Of a stretch of 64,000 bases of DNA, positions 42,328 through 51,821 are shown one piece after another. Location of the stretch: the NCBI RefSeq assembly GCF_007097385.1, contig NZ_VJZS01000002.1:33159-97158 (forward strand), given 5' to 3'. The stretch's first letter is position 1, and every line of letters begins with the position of its first letter. The translations under genes were made by a program, and so were the position numbers. The notes under the pieces were generated by a model. That model did not search any database. It was not told where the DNA came from and saw only the letters and a program-made list of their open reading frames with translations. The stretch comes from Flavobacterium sp. ZT3R18. GTDB taxonomy: Bacteria; Bacteroidota; Bacteroidia; Flavobacteriales; Flavobacteriaceae.

Positions 42328-44007
42328 ATGAAAGAGACTAAAAATATATCCAGATCCAGAGCACAAGAATCATCGGCAGCCATTGAAAAAATGTACATCA
42401 CAATGCGCCATCTTTTTAATAGAGGATTTTATAAACCTATGGGGATTTCTGGGGACACCTTAAGAGAGGCCTTATTGGCTTTAAGACCAGAAATTTATGG
42501 AAATATTGCCGAAGAGAAAGTGGAATTAAATGGACTTTTATATGTTATTGAGCGTCTTCCAGTTGGAATCGAGGAGTGCCGTTTTATTAATTTAACTTCG
42601 GATGAAGGGTATTCCAAATCACATTTTAAAGCGATAGTACCGCCAAAAAGACGCCGCAATTGCTATCGAATTGACGAAGAGCAAATGAATGTAGAAATCA
42701 CTCGAGGACGATCAGACATTTATGATATCCTGACGCATTTGACGTTTATTTTCATCGAATCTCATAAAATCAAGAATAGAGTTTTACTGGACGATGCTGG
42801 CGAAGTATCCCGTGATTGGGAAAAATTGGAAATGGCAGTCTCTCAAAGTAAAAAATTGAGTCTTATAGAAAAAGAGAAGGCCATTTCTCATGCTGCCAAT
42901 ATTCTAGGAAGAACCTTCGAGGAAGTCTTGGATATATACGATGCTTTTGGAACCGAAGCAGCGCCCGATCGCTTTTTGCACGTGATTTATTGGTTGGGGA
43001 AACTGGCTATAGAAGAAGTTGTGGACAATAATAAAAGAACCATTACGTTTAGTCCTATTCTCAGAGAGCGTTTGGGACATCATATTCATGGTGAGATTTG
43101 GGCAACCAACATCAAGGAAGTTTTGAAAGCCAATCAATTGTTGGATAGACCCATTCATGTGATTAGTGCCAACATGCATTCGGTGATGAATTCTATTTTT
43201 GCCACACCCATTTTGAAAACGAAGTTCAAAGACAAATCTGATTTCTTTATTTATGAAGAGTTGAGCAAGTCGGGAGCGCATGAAGTTCGCAATCTAGTGG
43301 AAGCCGTTGCATTAAAACAAGGAATGATTGCCTTACCAGATACTTCTGGAACCAACATTGATGTGCAAATTTTTGATACAGCCAAAATAGATTGGACTAA
43401 GACTTCTTTTCCAACAGCAAATCTTAGGGAAGAGAAACCTGTTCTTGTCGTTATGGATTATGCCTTTGGTGAGCAAGCTTATGAAACGATAGACGAGTTA
43501 TTGAAACCGTACAAAAAAGAAACTTTGCTTCGTGTAGAATCGGTTTCCATTATGGGAAAAGCGGGAATTTTAGAAGGGGGAAAAGGAGATATCATGATTC
43601 CGAATGCCCATATCAATGAGGGAACGGCAGATAATTATTTTTTCGAAAATGAACTGACTGCAGACATGTTTGAAGGCAATGACATTGCAGTTTTTGCTGG
43701 ACCAATGGTTACGGTTTTGGGAACATCGTTGCAAAACAGAGACTTGTTGAAGTTTTTTCACGAATCGACTTGGGGCGTTATAGGATTGGAAATGGAAGGT
43801 TCCTATTACCAAAAAGCCATTCAATCGGCCTCTAAAATCAGAAAAAGCGTTCCTCACGACATCAAAGTACGATATGCTTATTATGCATCAGATAATCCAT
43901 TAGAAACAGGAAGTACATTGGCATCAGGCGGGTTGGGAACCACAGGTGTAAAACCTACGTATTTGATTACCATTAAAATATTAGAACAAATTTTCAATAT
44001 AAAATAA
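42328..44007 (+). CDS. DUF6909-like protein with nucleoside-phosphorylase-like C-terminus
   Basis: 559 residues. The N-terminal about 300 residues are helical and unknown to me beyond Flavobacteriaceae (I associate the family with DUF6909). The C-terminal about 200 residues show phosphorylase-type signatures: VSIMGKAGILEGGKGDIMIP near 412, VFAGPMVTVLGTSLQ near 460, and GVIGLEMEGSYYQKAIQSAS near 485, the EMEG motif that binds ribose in the PNP/UDP and AMP-nucleosidase families. An activity on a nucleoside or nucleotide is therefore likely but unproven. It is followed after nine bases by the Wzz-like gene. Confidence 0.7.
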   Translation: MKETKNISRSRAQESSAAIEKMYITMRHLFNRGFYKPMGISGDTLREALLALRPEIYGNIAEEKVELNGLLYVIERLPVGIEECRFINLTSDEGYSKSHFKAIVPPKRRRNCYRIDEEQMNVEITRGRSDIYDILTHLTFIFIESHKIKNRVLLDDAGEVSRDWEKLEMAVSQSKKLSLIEKEKAISHAANILGRTFEEVLDIYDAFGTEAAPDRFLHVIYWLGKLAIEEVVDNNKRTITFSPILRERLGHHIHGEIWATNIKEVLKANQLLDRPIHVISANMHSVMNSIFATPILKTKFKDKSDFFIYEELSKSGAHEVRNLVEAVALKQGMIALPDTSGTNIDVQIFDTAKIDWTKTSFPTANLREEKPVLVVMDYAFGEQAYETIDELLKPYKKETLLRVESVSIMGKAGILEGGKGDIMIPNAHINEGTADNYFFENELTADMFEGNDIAVFAGPMVTVLGTSLQNRDLLKFFHESTWGVIGLEMEGSYYQKAIQSASKIRKSVPHDIKVRYAYYASDNPLETGSTLASGGLGTTGVKPTYLITIKILEQIFNIK

Positions 44008-44016
44008 AAACACAGC

Positions 44017-44988
44017 ATGAGTGCAAAAAGAGAAGATAATCCAGAAATTGACTTGCTAACGGTTTTTAGCAGAATAGGACATTTCTTCGAATGGATTAAT
44101 ACTTTGTTGTTTAAAATGATTCGTTTTTTTGTAAAAAACGCAATTGTTGTTGTTGTTTTGGTCGTTGTTGGGGTTGTTGTTGGAAAGTATTTGCAAAAGT
44201 CAAATAACAGTTATGATCAAAAAATTATAGTAGTCCCAAATTTCAAATCAACCGAATATTTATATTCAAAAATTGATCTTTTAGGCTCAAAAATAGCATT
44301 GCAAGATACCTTGTTTTTAAAATCAATTGGGATTCAAAATCCTTTACAAATCGCTTCTATTTCTGTTGAACCGATTGTAAATGTAAATGATCTGATTAAT
44401 GAGAAAGACAAAGAGTTTCAATTATTAAATTTAATGGAAGCAAATGAAGGTTTAAAATCCATTGTAAAAGATACTACTTTAAGAAAATACTATAATTTTC
44501 ATTCTATTAAAATAAATACCAATGGTGTAGTTTCCTCAAAAAACATGATAGACCCAATATTAAATTTTTTGAATAAAAGTTCCTATTATGATGCATTTAA
44601 AAAAATAAATCTTCAGAATATTCAAAATCAAATCAAGATAAAAGAAGCAACTATTATTCAAATTGATGGCATTTTAAATCAGTTTTCAGTTGCTACAAGT
44701 CAATCAGCCAATCAAAAATTAGTTTATTATAACGAAAATATTGATCTAGATAAGGTTATTAAAACCAAAGATTCTATATCTGATCAGATTGGCCTATTAA
44801 AATTAAAACTTTACAGTGCTGATAAAATCATTAAAGAAAGCGGGATGGTTTTAAATACAAAAAAATACAAATCAATACAAGGAAAGTTAATTTATCTTTT
44901 ACCATTAGTTTTAGTTGGGCTTTTTATTTTTATTAACTTTTTCATTTCATTTTATAAAAAACAATCTGTGAAAGCGCAAGAGATTTAA
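44017..44988 (+). CDS. Wzz-like membrane protein (polysaccharide chain-length type)
   Basis: 323 residues. The two membrane helices, about 41-61 (AIVVVVLVVVGVVVGKYLQK) and 291-311 (LIYLLPLVLVGLFIFINFFI), enclose a periplasmic helical domain, the topology of Wzz chain-length determinants. No cytoplasmic tyrosine-kinase domain. Sequence similarity to known Wzz is weak, so the call rests on topology and position at the head of the polysaccharide locus. It follows the DUF6909-like gene by nine bases. Confidence 0.6.
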   Translation: MSAKREDNPEIDLLTVFSRIGHFFEWINTLLFKMIRFFVKNAIVVVVLVVVGVVVGKYLQKSNNSYDQKIIVVPNFKSTEYLYSKIDLLGSKIALQDTLFLKSIGIQNPLQIASISVEPIVNVNDLINEKDKEFQLLNLMEANEGLKSIVKDTTLRKYYNFHSIKINTNGVVSSKNMIDPILNFLNKSSYYDAFKKINLQNIQNQIKIKEATIIQIDGILNQFSVATSQSANQKLVYYNENIDLDKVIKTKDSISDQIGLLKLKLYSADKIIKESGMVLNTKKYKSIQGKLIYLLPLVLVGLFIFINFFISFYKKQSVKAQEI

Positions 44989-45157
44989 TTGTAGAAAACT
45001 CCTTGGTCGGGTATTCAATCTGTTTTATGTATTGATTTCAACGATTTAAATTCAATAAAACGCAACTTTTTTGTAGTTATACAGTTAGCCTAAATATATA
45101 GTTAGAAATAGTAAAGGAACTTTAACAATAATGTTCCTTTTGGTATTTCATTATTAA

Positions 45158-46426
45158 ATGAAAATAGAAAAAAAAATAAAAGCAGTTAAAGACTATTTAA
45201 TATATGGTTCAGGACAATTAATAAATTTAATTGCTCCGTTATTAGTTGCACCTAAAGTAATTTCGGTTTGTGGTATTGAAAATTGGGGTAAAGTTGGCGT
45301 GGCACTGTCTATTTTTACTTTATTAGGACTGTTTGTTGACTTCGGTTCCAACCTGTTGGGTGTTAAAGAAATTAGTGCCAATAAGAATGATTTTTCTAAA
45401 ATTAGAAGTTATTTGAATTTATCATTTTCATTTAAATTAATTATTCTTTTTGTCCTGCTGGTCCCTGTCAGTTTAACTATTTTAGTTTTTGACATAAAAG
45501 AAAGCAATCTTTATTTTTTAGGATTATTCATGTTATCAGCTCAGTTTTTTAACATAACATGGATTTATCAAGGTCTGGAGAAGTTTTCTTCCGTAAACAG
45601 GCTTATTTTTTTTTCAAAATCTATCTATATCCTTCTGGTCTTTATTTTAGTCAAAAAGAGCGATGATTATATCTATGTTTTGTTTCTGCTTGGAGTTTCA
45701 AATACGTTAGTTTATTCTTTTTTTTACTTTAAAATGTATAGTTTTTATAACCTCAGTTTATTTAAGGTAGATCTTTATTTACTCAAAGAGTATGTTAAAA
45801 ATGAATATTCAATACTGATATCCAATATTTCAATTTCTATTTATACTCAGTGTCCAATATTAATAATTAGGTATTTATTAGGAGATTATTATGCAGGGAT
45901 ATACAAAATAGGGGATATGATATTAAGCGTTTTTAGAAGCTATTTGTCGGTATTTTTCAATGTGAGTTTTCCTAAATTTTGCAGTACTTATACCGAAAAT
46001 AAATCTAATGGAATTTTATTTTTAAAAAAGGTTAACAGTATAAACATTTTGCTACTATTAATTGGAATATTCTCTATTCTCGTTTTTGGAATCACGATTC
46101 TGAACACTGTAGTAATGAATAGTAAAACATATGACTTGATTGTTTTTTATTCAGGTTTTATAATTGTGCCCATTGTAATTGCGATAAATATTCCATTCTA
46201 TCAATTCTTGATTTATAAAAATCAGCAAAAGATATTGTCAATAATTTTATCCCTTAGTTCCATATTAATGCTATTTGGATGTTATTTTTTTACAAAAATG
46301 TTTCATTTAAAAGGCAGTTTAATTGCTGTTTTTTTAATAGAAACAATAATTTCATCCCTAATAATAGGCTATTGTTGCGTAAAGTATGGTATAAATTTAA
46401 AAGCAATTAGTTTAAAGATTAAATAG
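45158..46426 (+). CDS. Wzx-type oligosaccharide flippase
   Basis: 422 residues with about 12 hydrophobic helices throughout. The N-terminus GSGQLINLIAPLLVAPKVIS matches the polysaccharide-transport (MATE/MOP superfamily) flippases, and FGSNLLGVKEISANKNDFSK the following loop. It should move lipid-linked repeat units across the inner membrane. Seven bases ahead of the methyltransferase gene, within the polysaccharide locus. Confidence 0.9.
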   Translation: MKIEKKIKAVKDYLIYGSGQLINLIAPLLVAPKVISVCGIENWGKVGVALSIFTLLGLFVDFGSNLLGVKEISANKNDFSKIRSYLNLSFSFKLIILFVLLVPVSLTILVFDIKESNLYFLGLFMLSAQFFNITWIYQGLEKFSSVNRLIFFSKSIYILLVFILVKKSDDYIYVLFLLGVSNTLVYSFFYFKMYSFYNLSLFKVDLYLLKEYVKNEYSILISNISISIYTQCPILIIRYLLGDYYAGIYKIGDMILSVFRSYLSVFFNVSFPKFCSTYTENKSNGILFLKKVNSINILLLLIGIFSILVFGITILNTVVMNSKTYDLIVFYSGFIIVPIVIAINIPFYQFLIYKNQQKILSIILSLSSILMLFGCYFFTKMFHLKGSLIAVFLIETIISSLIIGYCCVKYGINLKAISLKIK

Positions 46427-46432
46427 AGAAAA

Positions 46433-47086
46433 ATGGAAGAATCTTATTTAGATAAAAACAATGATTATTTTTCAATTGTTAGAAAGGATATTATTTCTTT
46501 TATAGGAAATGAGAAAGATTTAAATGTTTTGGAAATTGGTGCAGGAACAGGCGAAACCTTATTAGAATTAAAGAAAAGAGGTGTAGCAAATCGAATTTCT
46601 GGTTTTGACATAGTTGATATAAATCCCAATAAAGAAAAATTCGACTGTTTTATTATTGGAAATATAGAGAATCAACTAAGTCCTTTTGATAAAAAAGAAT
46701 TTGACGTTATTATTTTGGCTGATGTACTGGAACATCTTATTGATCCTGAAAAAACAATTCAAAAATTGATTCCTTGTTTAAGAAAAGGCGGAAGTTTTTA
46801 TATCAGTTTGCCCAATATTAGAAACATTAAAGCGTTGTCTCAAATCTTCTTAAAAGGTAGTTTTGAATATGCTGATAGTGGAATTTTTGATAGAACACAT
46901 CTGCGATTTTACTGTAAAAAAGATATGATTCAACTTGTGAGTTCATTTGATGAATTAGAAATAGTTAAAGTCGAATCCAATTTGAAACATACTTCTTCTA
47001 TGAAAACAATTTTGAATAAATTGACTTTTGGTGTTTTTGAGCAGTTTTTGAGCCTCCAATATTTTATAAAAGCAACATTAAAATAA
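46433..47086 (+). CDS. Class I SAM methyltransferase of the polysaccharide locus
   Basis: 217 residues. SAM motif LNVLEIGAGTGETLLELKKR near residue 27, then FDVIILADVLEHLIDPEKTI near 85 and GGSFYISLPNIRN near 115. UbiG-like fold. Within a glycan locus it probably methylates a sugar or the lipid-linked intermediate, but the target is not shown by the sequence. 6-base spacing to the flippase gene. Confidence 0.85.
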   Translation: MEESYLDKNNDYFSIVRKDIISFIGNEKDLNVLEIGAGTGETLLELKKRGVANRISGFDIVDINPNKEKFDCFIIGNIENQLSPFDKKEFDVIILADVLEHLIDPEKTIQKLIPCLRKGGSFYISLPNIRNIKALSQIFLKGSFEYADSGIFDRTHLRFYCKKDMIQLVSSFDELEIVKVESNLKHTSSMKTILNKLTFGVFEQFLSLQYFIKATLK

Positions 47087-47118
47087 AGAGTTTAACCCAA
47101 AAATTGAACTAGAATTAA

Positions 47119-48123
47119 ATGGCAAACAAAGTTTATATAGTACTCTTAAATTACAATGGCTTTTTGGACACGATGGAGTGTTTAGAGAGTGTATTGAAGT
47201 TACACTATGAAAATTTTCAAATAATAGTGATTGATAACAGCGAGACGCTAGTGCCTTTTGAAAATTTAATCAATTGGGCTTTAGGAAATTTTACAGTAAA
47301 AGTAAAAGAAACTGCTTTCGAAAATCTTGTTTTTCCATTGGAGCAAAAACCAGTAGATTTTTGTACAACATCGGAAAATGAATTTTTAGAAAAGGAGCTA
47401 AACCATAAAATAGTTTTTGTAAAAGCCAATCAGAACAATGGATTTGCGGCTGGGAATAATATTGCTCTGCGCTATGTTTTAAAATTTGGAACTCCAGATT
47501 CGTATATTTGGCTATTAAACAATGACACTGTAGTTGATAAAGAAGCGCTGAGTGCTCAAATTTTGTATTTGTCAAAACCCAAAAATAAGGGAATAGGAAT
47601 TTTAGGAAGTAAGCTAGTCTATTATCACAAACCCGACAAAATTCAGGCAATTGGCGGAAATTTTAATGAAAGACATTATATTCCATCTCATATTTGCGAA
47701 GGGGAATCTATTGTTTTACAAAAGAATAATTCTATCAAAATAGATTATGTTATAGGGGCATCAATGTTTGTTCCATTACAATTTATAAAAGATGTTGGTA
47801 TGCTGTGCGAAGATTTTTTTCTTTATTATGAGGAACTCGACTGGACATATCGTGCTAAAGATAAGGGCTGGGATGTTGATTGCTGCCTAGAATCGATAGT
47901 GTATCATAAAGAAGGCGCAAGCATAGGTTCTTCTTATGATTCCCAAAAAAAGAGTTATTTTTCAGAGATTACGATCTTTAAAAGTAGAAAGTTATTTGTA
48001 AAAAAACATTTCAAATTGGGGTTCAATTTTTATTTTTCTAGTTTAGCGTTGATTCTAAATCGAATCCGTAAAGGGAAAATTAGGTTAGGATTAGAATTGC
48101 TAAAAATCACAGTACAGAAATGA
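47119..48123 (+). CDS. Glycosyltransferase family 2
   Basis: 334 residues. GT-A fold: YIVLLNYNGFLDTMECLESV at the start, ANQNNGFAAGNNIALRYVLK near 100, WLLNNDTVVDKEAL near 130 (the DxD-type metal site as NDT), and EDFFLYYEELDWTYRAKDKG near 236 with the catalytic-base region. About 45 residues separate the first two motifs, more than usual. Rhamnosyltransferase-like, substrate unknown. It overlaps the polymerase gene by four bases. Confidence 0.9.
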   Translation: MANKVYIVLLNYNGFLDTMECLESVLKLHYENFQIIVIDNSETLVPFENLINWALGNFTVKVKETAFENLVFPLEQKPVDFCTTSENEFLEKELNHKIVFVKANQNNGFAAGNNIALRYVLKFGTPDSYIWLLNNDTVVDKEALSAQILYLSKPKNKGIGILGSKLVYYHKPDKIQAIGGNFNERHYIPSHICEGESIVLQKNNSIKIDYVIGASMFVPLQFIKDVGMLCEDFFLYYEELDWTYRAKDKGWDVDCCLESIVYHKEGASIGSSYDSQKKSYFSEITIFKSRKLFVKKHFKLGFNFYFSSLALILNRIRKGKIRLGLELLKITVQK

Positions 48124-49430
48124 GGATAAATACAATAACGATATTGCTTTTTGGAATACTATTTTTGGCAATTTACCAAGATTTTCCTTTGGTTACTGTT
48201 TTTGGTGAAATTGCGCGTTCCCCAATAATTTTTGTCATTCCTCTGATGCTTGTTTATTTAATGAGCCTCAAGAAAATTATGGTATCCAATTACACCGAAT
48301 ATTTTATTTATTATGTGTTGTATTTGATGCTTATTTCATTGGTTTTTATGCCGATTCTTTACTTTTTAAACGGGTCACTCATTTTTTTGAAGGAGAATCT
48401 TATACTCAAAACAATAAAAATGAGCGTTTATCCCTTATCAGCTTTGGTATTTTATCAATTTGTGTATAGTATTTTAAGCAGGGGTAAAGACACACTAAAC
48501 TATCTTTTTAAAGCTATATTTTGTCTTCAGGTGCTCGTTGCTATTTACCTCTTATTCGAAGTTTTTTTCTTAAAAACAACAACAATTTTCTTGTCCTTTT
48601 TACATGTTGATCCTTTTAAATATTATAGGGTTAGGCTATTGACAGCCGAAGAAAGTTGGGCTGGAACAGTTTTGACTTTTTTTGTTTTTGTTCCTGTATT
48701 TCTGGTAAATTATTTGGAGTATTCTAAACGGACTAAACAAAAGGTTTATAGTATTTCGGCATTTATATTTCTGTATTACACTTTAGTAAGTGAATCCAAA
48801 GGGTATTTGTTATTAGTTTTAGTGTCTATTTTACCGATGACGATTAGTTATATGTTTAAGAGCAAAAAATTAAGAAAGATTGCTCTTGTATTGCTCCCCG
48901 TTGTTTTTATTGTAACTGTTTTTGTTTTTATAGTTTTAAAAACAACCATCGAAAGTCAAATACATACTAGTATAACTTTTGGAACGCGTTTTACGTCCTA
49001 TTTGTCTGCAATAAAAATATTTTTGACGCATCCCTTTGGCGTTGGTTGGAGTGGCTTTGTTTACTATCTCCCTGAAACCATACGAGAAACCATAAATGGG
49101 AGCTGGGTAAGTACTTTAGATCTTAATGAAATAAAAGGCTATCTTCTATCGGCAAAAGGACTGTCTACCAAAACGGAGTTTTTTGATGGTTTAATATATG
49201 GCGGTATAGGGTTTCTAGTCTTTTATTATCTATTTTTCATAAAAAGAGTCTTCTTTTTTTTCAAAGTAAAAAACCCTACTTTTTTTTTCCTTAAAGTTCC
49301 TTTAATCTTTAGTATTTTAGCGGGATCTATTTACATTACTTTCCATATAAAATATGAGGTTTGGTTTTTAATGGCCTTTTTAGATGTAATGCAAAACAGA
49401 ATAAGTAATGAAACCCCAATCGCAGAATAA
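48120..49430 (+). CDS. Polysaccharide polymerase (Wzy-like membrane protein)
   Basis: 436 residues with about 11 hydrophobic helices and few charged loops. The larger periplasmic loop after IFLTHPFGVGWSGFVYYLPE, near residue 300, is the HPFGVG type of O-antigen polymerases. It would join repeat units on the periplasmic side. A second such protein lies at 50562. Its start overlaps the GT2 gene (ATGA) and its end the next gene by 23 bases. Confidence 0.75.
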   Translation: MRINTITILLFGILFLAIYQDFPLVTVFGEIARSPIIFVIPLMLVYLMSLKKIMVSNYTEYFIYYVLYLMLISLVFMPILYFLNGSLIFLKENLILKTIKMSVYPLSALVFYQFVYSILSRGKDTLNYLFKAIFCLQVLVAIYLLFEVFFLKTTTIFLSFLHVDPFKYYRVRLLTAEESWAGTVLTFFVFVPVFLVNYLEYSKRTKQKVYSISAFIFLYYTLVSESKGYLLLVLVSILPMTISYMFKSKKLRKIALVLLPVVFIVTVFVFIVLKTTIESQIHTSITFGTRFTSYLSAIKIFLTHPFGVGWSGFVYYLPETIRETINGSWVSTLDLNEIKGYLLSAKGLSTKTEFFDGLIYGGIGFLVFYYLFFIKRVFFFFKVKNPTFFFLKVPLIFSILAGSIYITFHIKYEVWFLMAFLDVMQNRISNETPIAE

Positions 49431-50580
49431 AATCTTAATTGTATCTAGTTTTTTTCCATTTCCCTCTTTTTTTGGTGGTGCTTATGACGTTTTTGAAAGA
49501 ATCAAAGGCTTGAAATCCCTTGGTTTTGAGATAGATTTAATATGTACTTGTAAAACAATCCCAAAAGAGGAAGATATTGATTTTGTAAAAACATATATCG
49601 AAGAATTGTTTTTGGTTGAAAGAAAGAACAGGCTGCTAGACCTTTTTAATTTAAAACCGCTACAGGTAATTTCCAGAAATGAATTGAAAAATGTTGTGTT
49701 GCATCAAAAATACAATTACACCATTTTAGAATCAGAATGTGTTGGGTTAATACTAGAAAACAAAAGCCTTAGAACCGATGAAGTTATCGTTAGGATTCAC
49801 AATAACGAATCAAAATATTTCAGGGAACTAGCCTATAGTACCCATTCATTTTTTAACAAACTGTATTATTTTCAGGAATCGTTTAAATACAACTATTTTT
49901 CATTCAATATTTTTTCTAAAGCAGACAGGCTTTGGTTTATATCAAAAGAGGAATTGGTTCAAAATGAGCTGAATACTTCTATGGGATACAAATCGACCCA
50001 TTTGCCTTCACCAATAAACGACCCATTTCTTAAACAGGAATTGTCTAGTAAGACAGTGTTATTTATAGGTGCTTTATTTATGCCAAATAACATTGAAGCA
50101 TTGTTGTGGTACTTAGATTTTGTCCATCCATTTTTAGTAAAGGAGGAAAACTACAAATTAATAATTGTTGGTAGTACAGGAGAGTTTACCGAAGATTACT
50201 TTAGAAAGAAATTAAATCACTATTCAAATATTGAGTTATTTTTCAATGCCAAAGAACTAGATTTATTTTATGCACAATCAACGGTCTTTATTAATCCAAT
50301 GTTCCACGGAACCGGAGTAAAATTAAAATCTATAAATGCAATTGTAAATGGATTGCCATTGATAGCAACTACAATAGGTGCTGAAGGAATTGGATTAGAT
50401 GGAGAAATGTATTTTGAAGCCAATACTCCAACAGAATTCATTACATCAATTTTGGCTGTTTTTAATTTAAGTCCAGCAGAAAAGCATGTAAAAGTTAGTG
50501 CTGCACAAAGTTATTTGCTCAACGTTAATTATTTATCAATTTTAAAAAAGGAATTTAAGGAATGTTTAAAGACAAGATAA
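49408..50580 (+). CDS. Glycosyltransferase family 4
   Basis: 390 residues, GT-B fold. VSSFFPFPSFFGGAYDVFER at the N-terminus and, in the C-terminal domain, LFIGALFMPNNIEALLWYLD near 220 and FINPMFHGTGVKLKSINAIV near 290, the nucleotide-sugar-binding region of GT4-like enzymes. Sugar and acceptor unknown. Overlaps both neighbours (23 bases and 19 bases), so the genes are tightly coupled. Confidence 0.85.
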   Translation: MKPQSQNKILIVSSFFPFPSFFGGAYDVFERIKGLKSLGFEIDLICTCKTIPKEEDIDFVKTYIEELFLVERKNRLLDLFNLKPLQVISRNELKNVVLHQKYNYTILESECVGLILENKSLRTDEVIVRIHNNESKYFRELAYSTHSFFNKLYYFQESFKYNYFSFNIFSKADRLWFISKEELVQNELNTSMGYKSTHLPSPINDPFLKQELSSKTVLFIGALFMPNNIEALLWYLDFVHPFLVKEENYKLIIVGSTGEFTEDYFRKKLNHYSNIELFFNAKELDLFYAQSTVFINPMFHGTGVKLKSINAIVNGLPLIATTIGAEGIGLDGEMYFEANTPTEFITSILAVFNLSPAEKHVKVSAAQSYLLNVNYLSILKKEFKECLKTR

Positions 50581-51821
50581 AAATATACAATTATTTGACA
50601 ATACTCATAGCTGTTTTTCCAATTCTAGGATTAAAGAAGAGTGTGTTTACGATAATCATTTGGGCTTTGTTTTCCATTTTTATTCTTTTTACTGAGAAAA
50701 CCTATAAAACAATTACTAAAAAAGACGGTATAAATTTGGTTGTTTTGACGAGTTATTACTTTGCCTTTGTTATTTCCTTTGTCTTTATCGATGACCGTGC
50801 TTTAGCATCAAGATTTCTTGAAAAAAACATTGCTTTCCTTTTGTTTCCTTTATTTATGATTGTGAACAAAGATTTTATTTTCCCCGATACTTTAAAAAAA
50901 GCGTTATATGGCTTTATATTTAGCAATCTAATATTAGCCTCCTACATCTGGATTATTATTCTGTCCAAAGGATATGCTGAGATCATGGCAGCCGATAATT
51001 ATTATAACCCAACAATAAGAAACATATTTAGTGATGTCTCAGGAATTCACTTGCCTTACTTAGGGATATTATTTGTTTTTTCGAGTTTAATGCTTTTGAA
51101 AGATATATTGTTTAGTAAAAAAAAAGTTTCAATTTTAAATGGCATCCGACTATTAGCGATAAGTTTATTGATGTTTTCGGTGGTAGCTTTCGCCGCCAGA
51201 TTGGCTTTGTTTTCATTTTTGTTAGTTTCTCTATTTTTAATTTTTAAAATGACAAAGACCGTAGGCATTAGAATTGTATTTATTTCCGGGTTCTTTCTGC
51301 TGCTTCTAACTGTTTTTATAGTACCATCTTCTAAAAAAAGAATAGATGATGTATTTAATTCGAAACTTATTTTACCCAATAAAAATCAAAACTCAAGCGA
51401 GGTAAATTTCCGCTATGGTATTTATCATTGTGCAAGTACGATTCTAAAAGAAAACTGGATTACAGGGGTAGGACCTGGGAATGTTCAAAAACAATTAGAC
51501 GATTGCTATTCTGGGTATACTTATAAAAATTACGATGATTATAGCCATATTGAATATAATTCACACAATCAGTATATAGACATTTGTTTAAAATATGGTG
51601 TCTTTGGTCTGATTGCGTTTTTAATTTTTCTTTTTTGGGGAGTAAATACTAAAGACCTGATTTATCACGTTTTCCTTTTTATTATTTTGATTGGATTAGT
51701 AACCGAGAATTTGTTTGACAGACAGATTGGAGTTGTCTTTTTTACTTTTTTTAACTCGCTTTTCTTTATTAACAAAACAAATTACTTTGAAAAAAGCATT
51801 AGTAGTCGATTGGCTAGATAA
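50562..51821 (+). CDS. O-antigen ligase/polymerase family membrane protein
   Basis: 419 residues, about 10-12 hydrophobic helices. The Wzy_C signature is clear near residues 300-345: NWITGVGPGNVQKQLDDCYS, then YNSHNQYIDICLKYGVFGLI (the H-N-x-Y motif and GxxGL). Such proteins are either the Wzy polymerase or a WaaL-type ligase to lipid A. With another Wzy-like gene nearby, one could polymerise and the other ligate. The downstream glycosyltransferase starts inside its last codons. Confidence 0.85.
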   Translation: MFKDKIKIYNYLTILIAVFPILGLKKSVFTIIIWALFSIFILFTEKTYKTITKKDGINLVVLTSYYFAFVISFVFIDDRALASRFLEKNIAFLLFPLFMIVNKDFIFPDTLKKALYGFIFSNLILASYIWIIILSKGYAEIMAADNYYNPTIRNIFSDVSGIHLPYLGILFVFSSLMLLKDILFSKKKVSILNGIRLLAISLLMFSVVAFAARLALFSFLLVSLFLIFKMTKTVGIRIVFISGFFLLLLTVFIVPSSKKRIDDVFNSKLILPNKNQNSSEVNFRYGIYHCASTILKENWITGVGPGNVQKQLDDCYSGYTYKNYDDYSHIEYNSHNQYIDICLKYGVFGLIAFLIFLFWGVNTKDLIYHVFLFIILIGLVTENLFDRQIGVVFFTFFNSLFFINKTNYFEKSISSRLAR

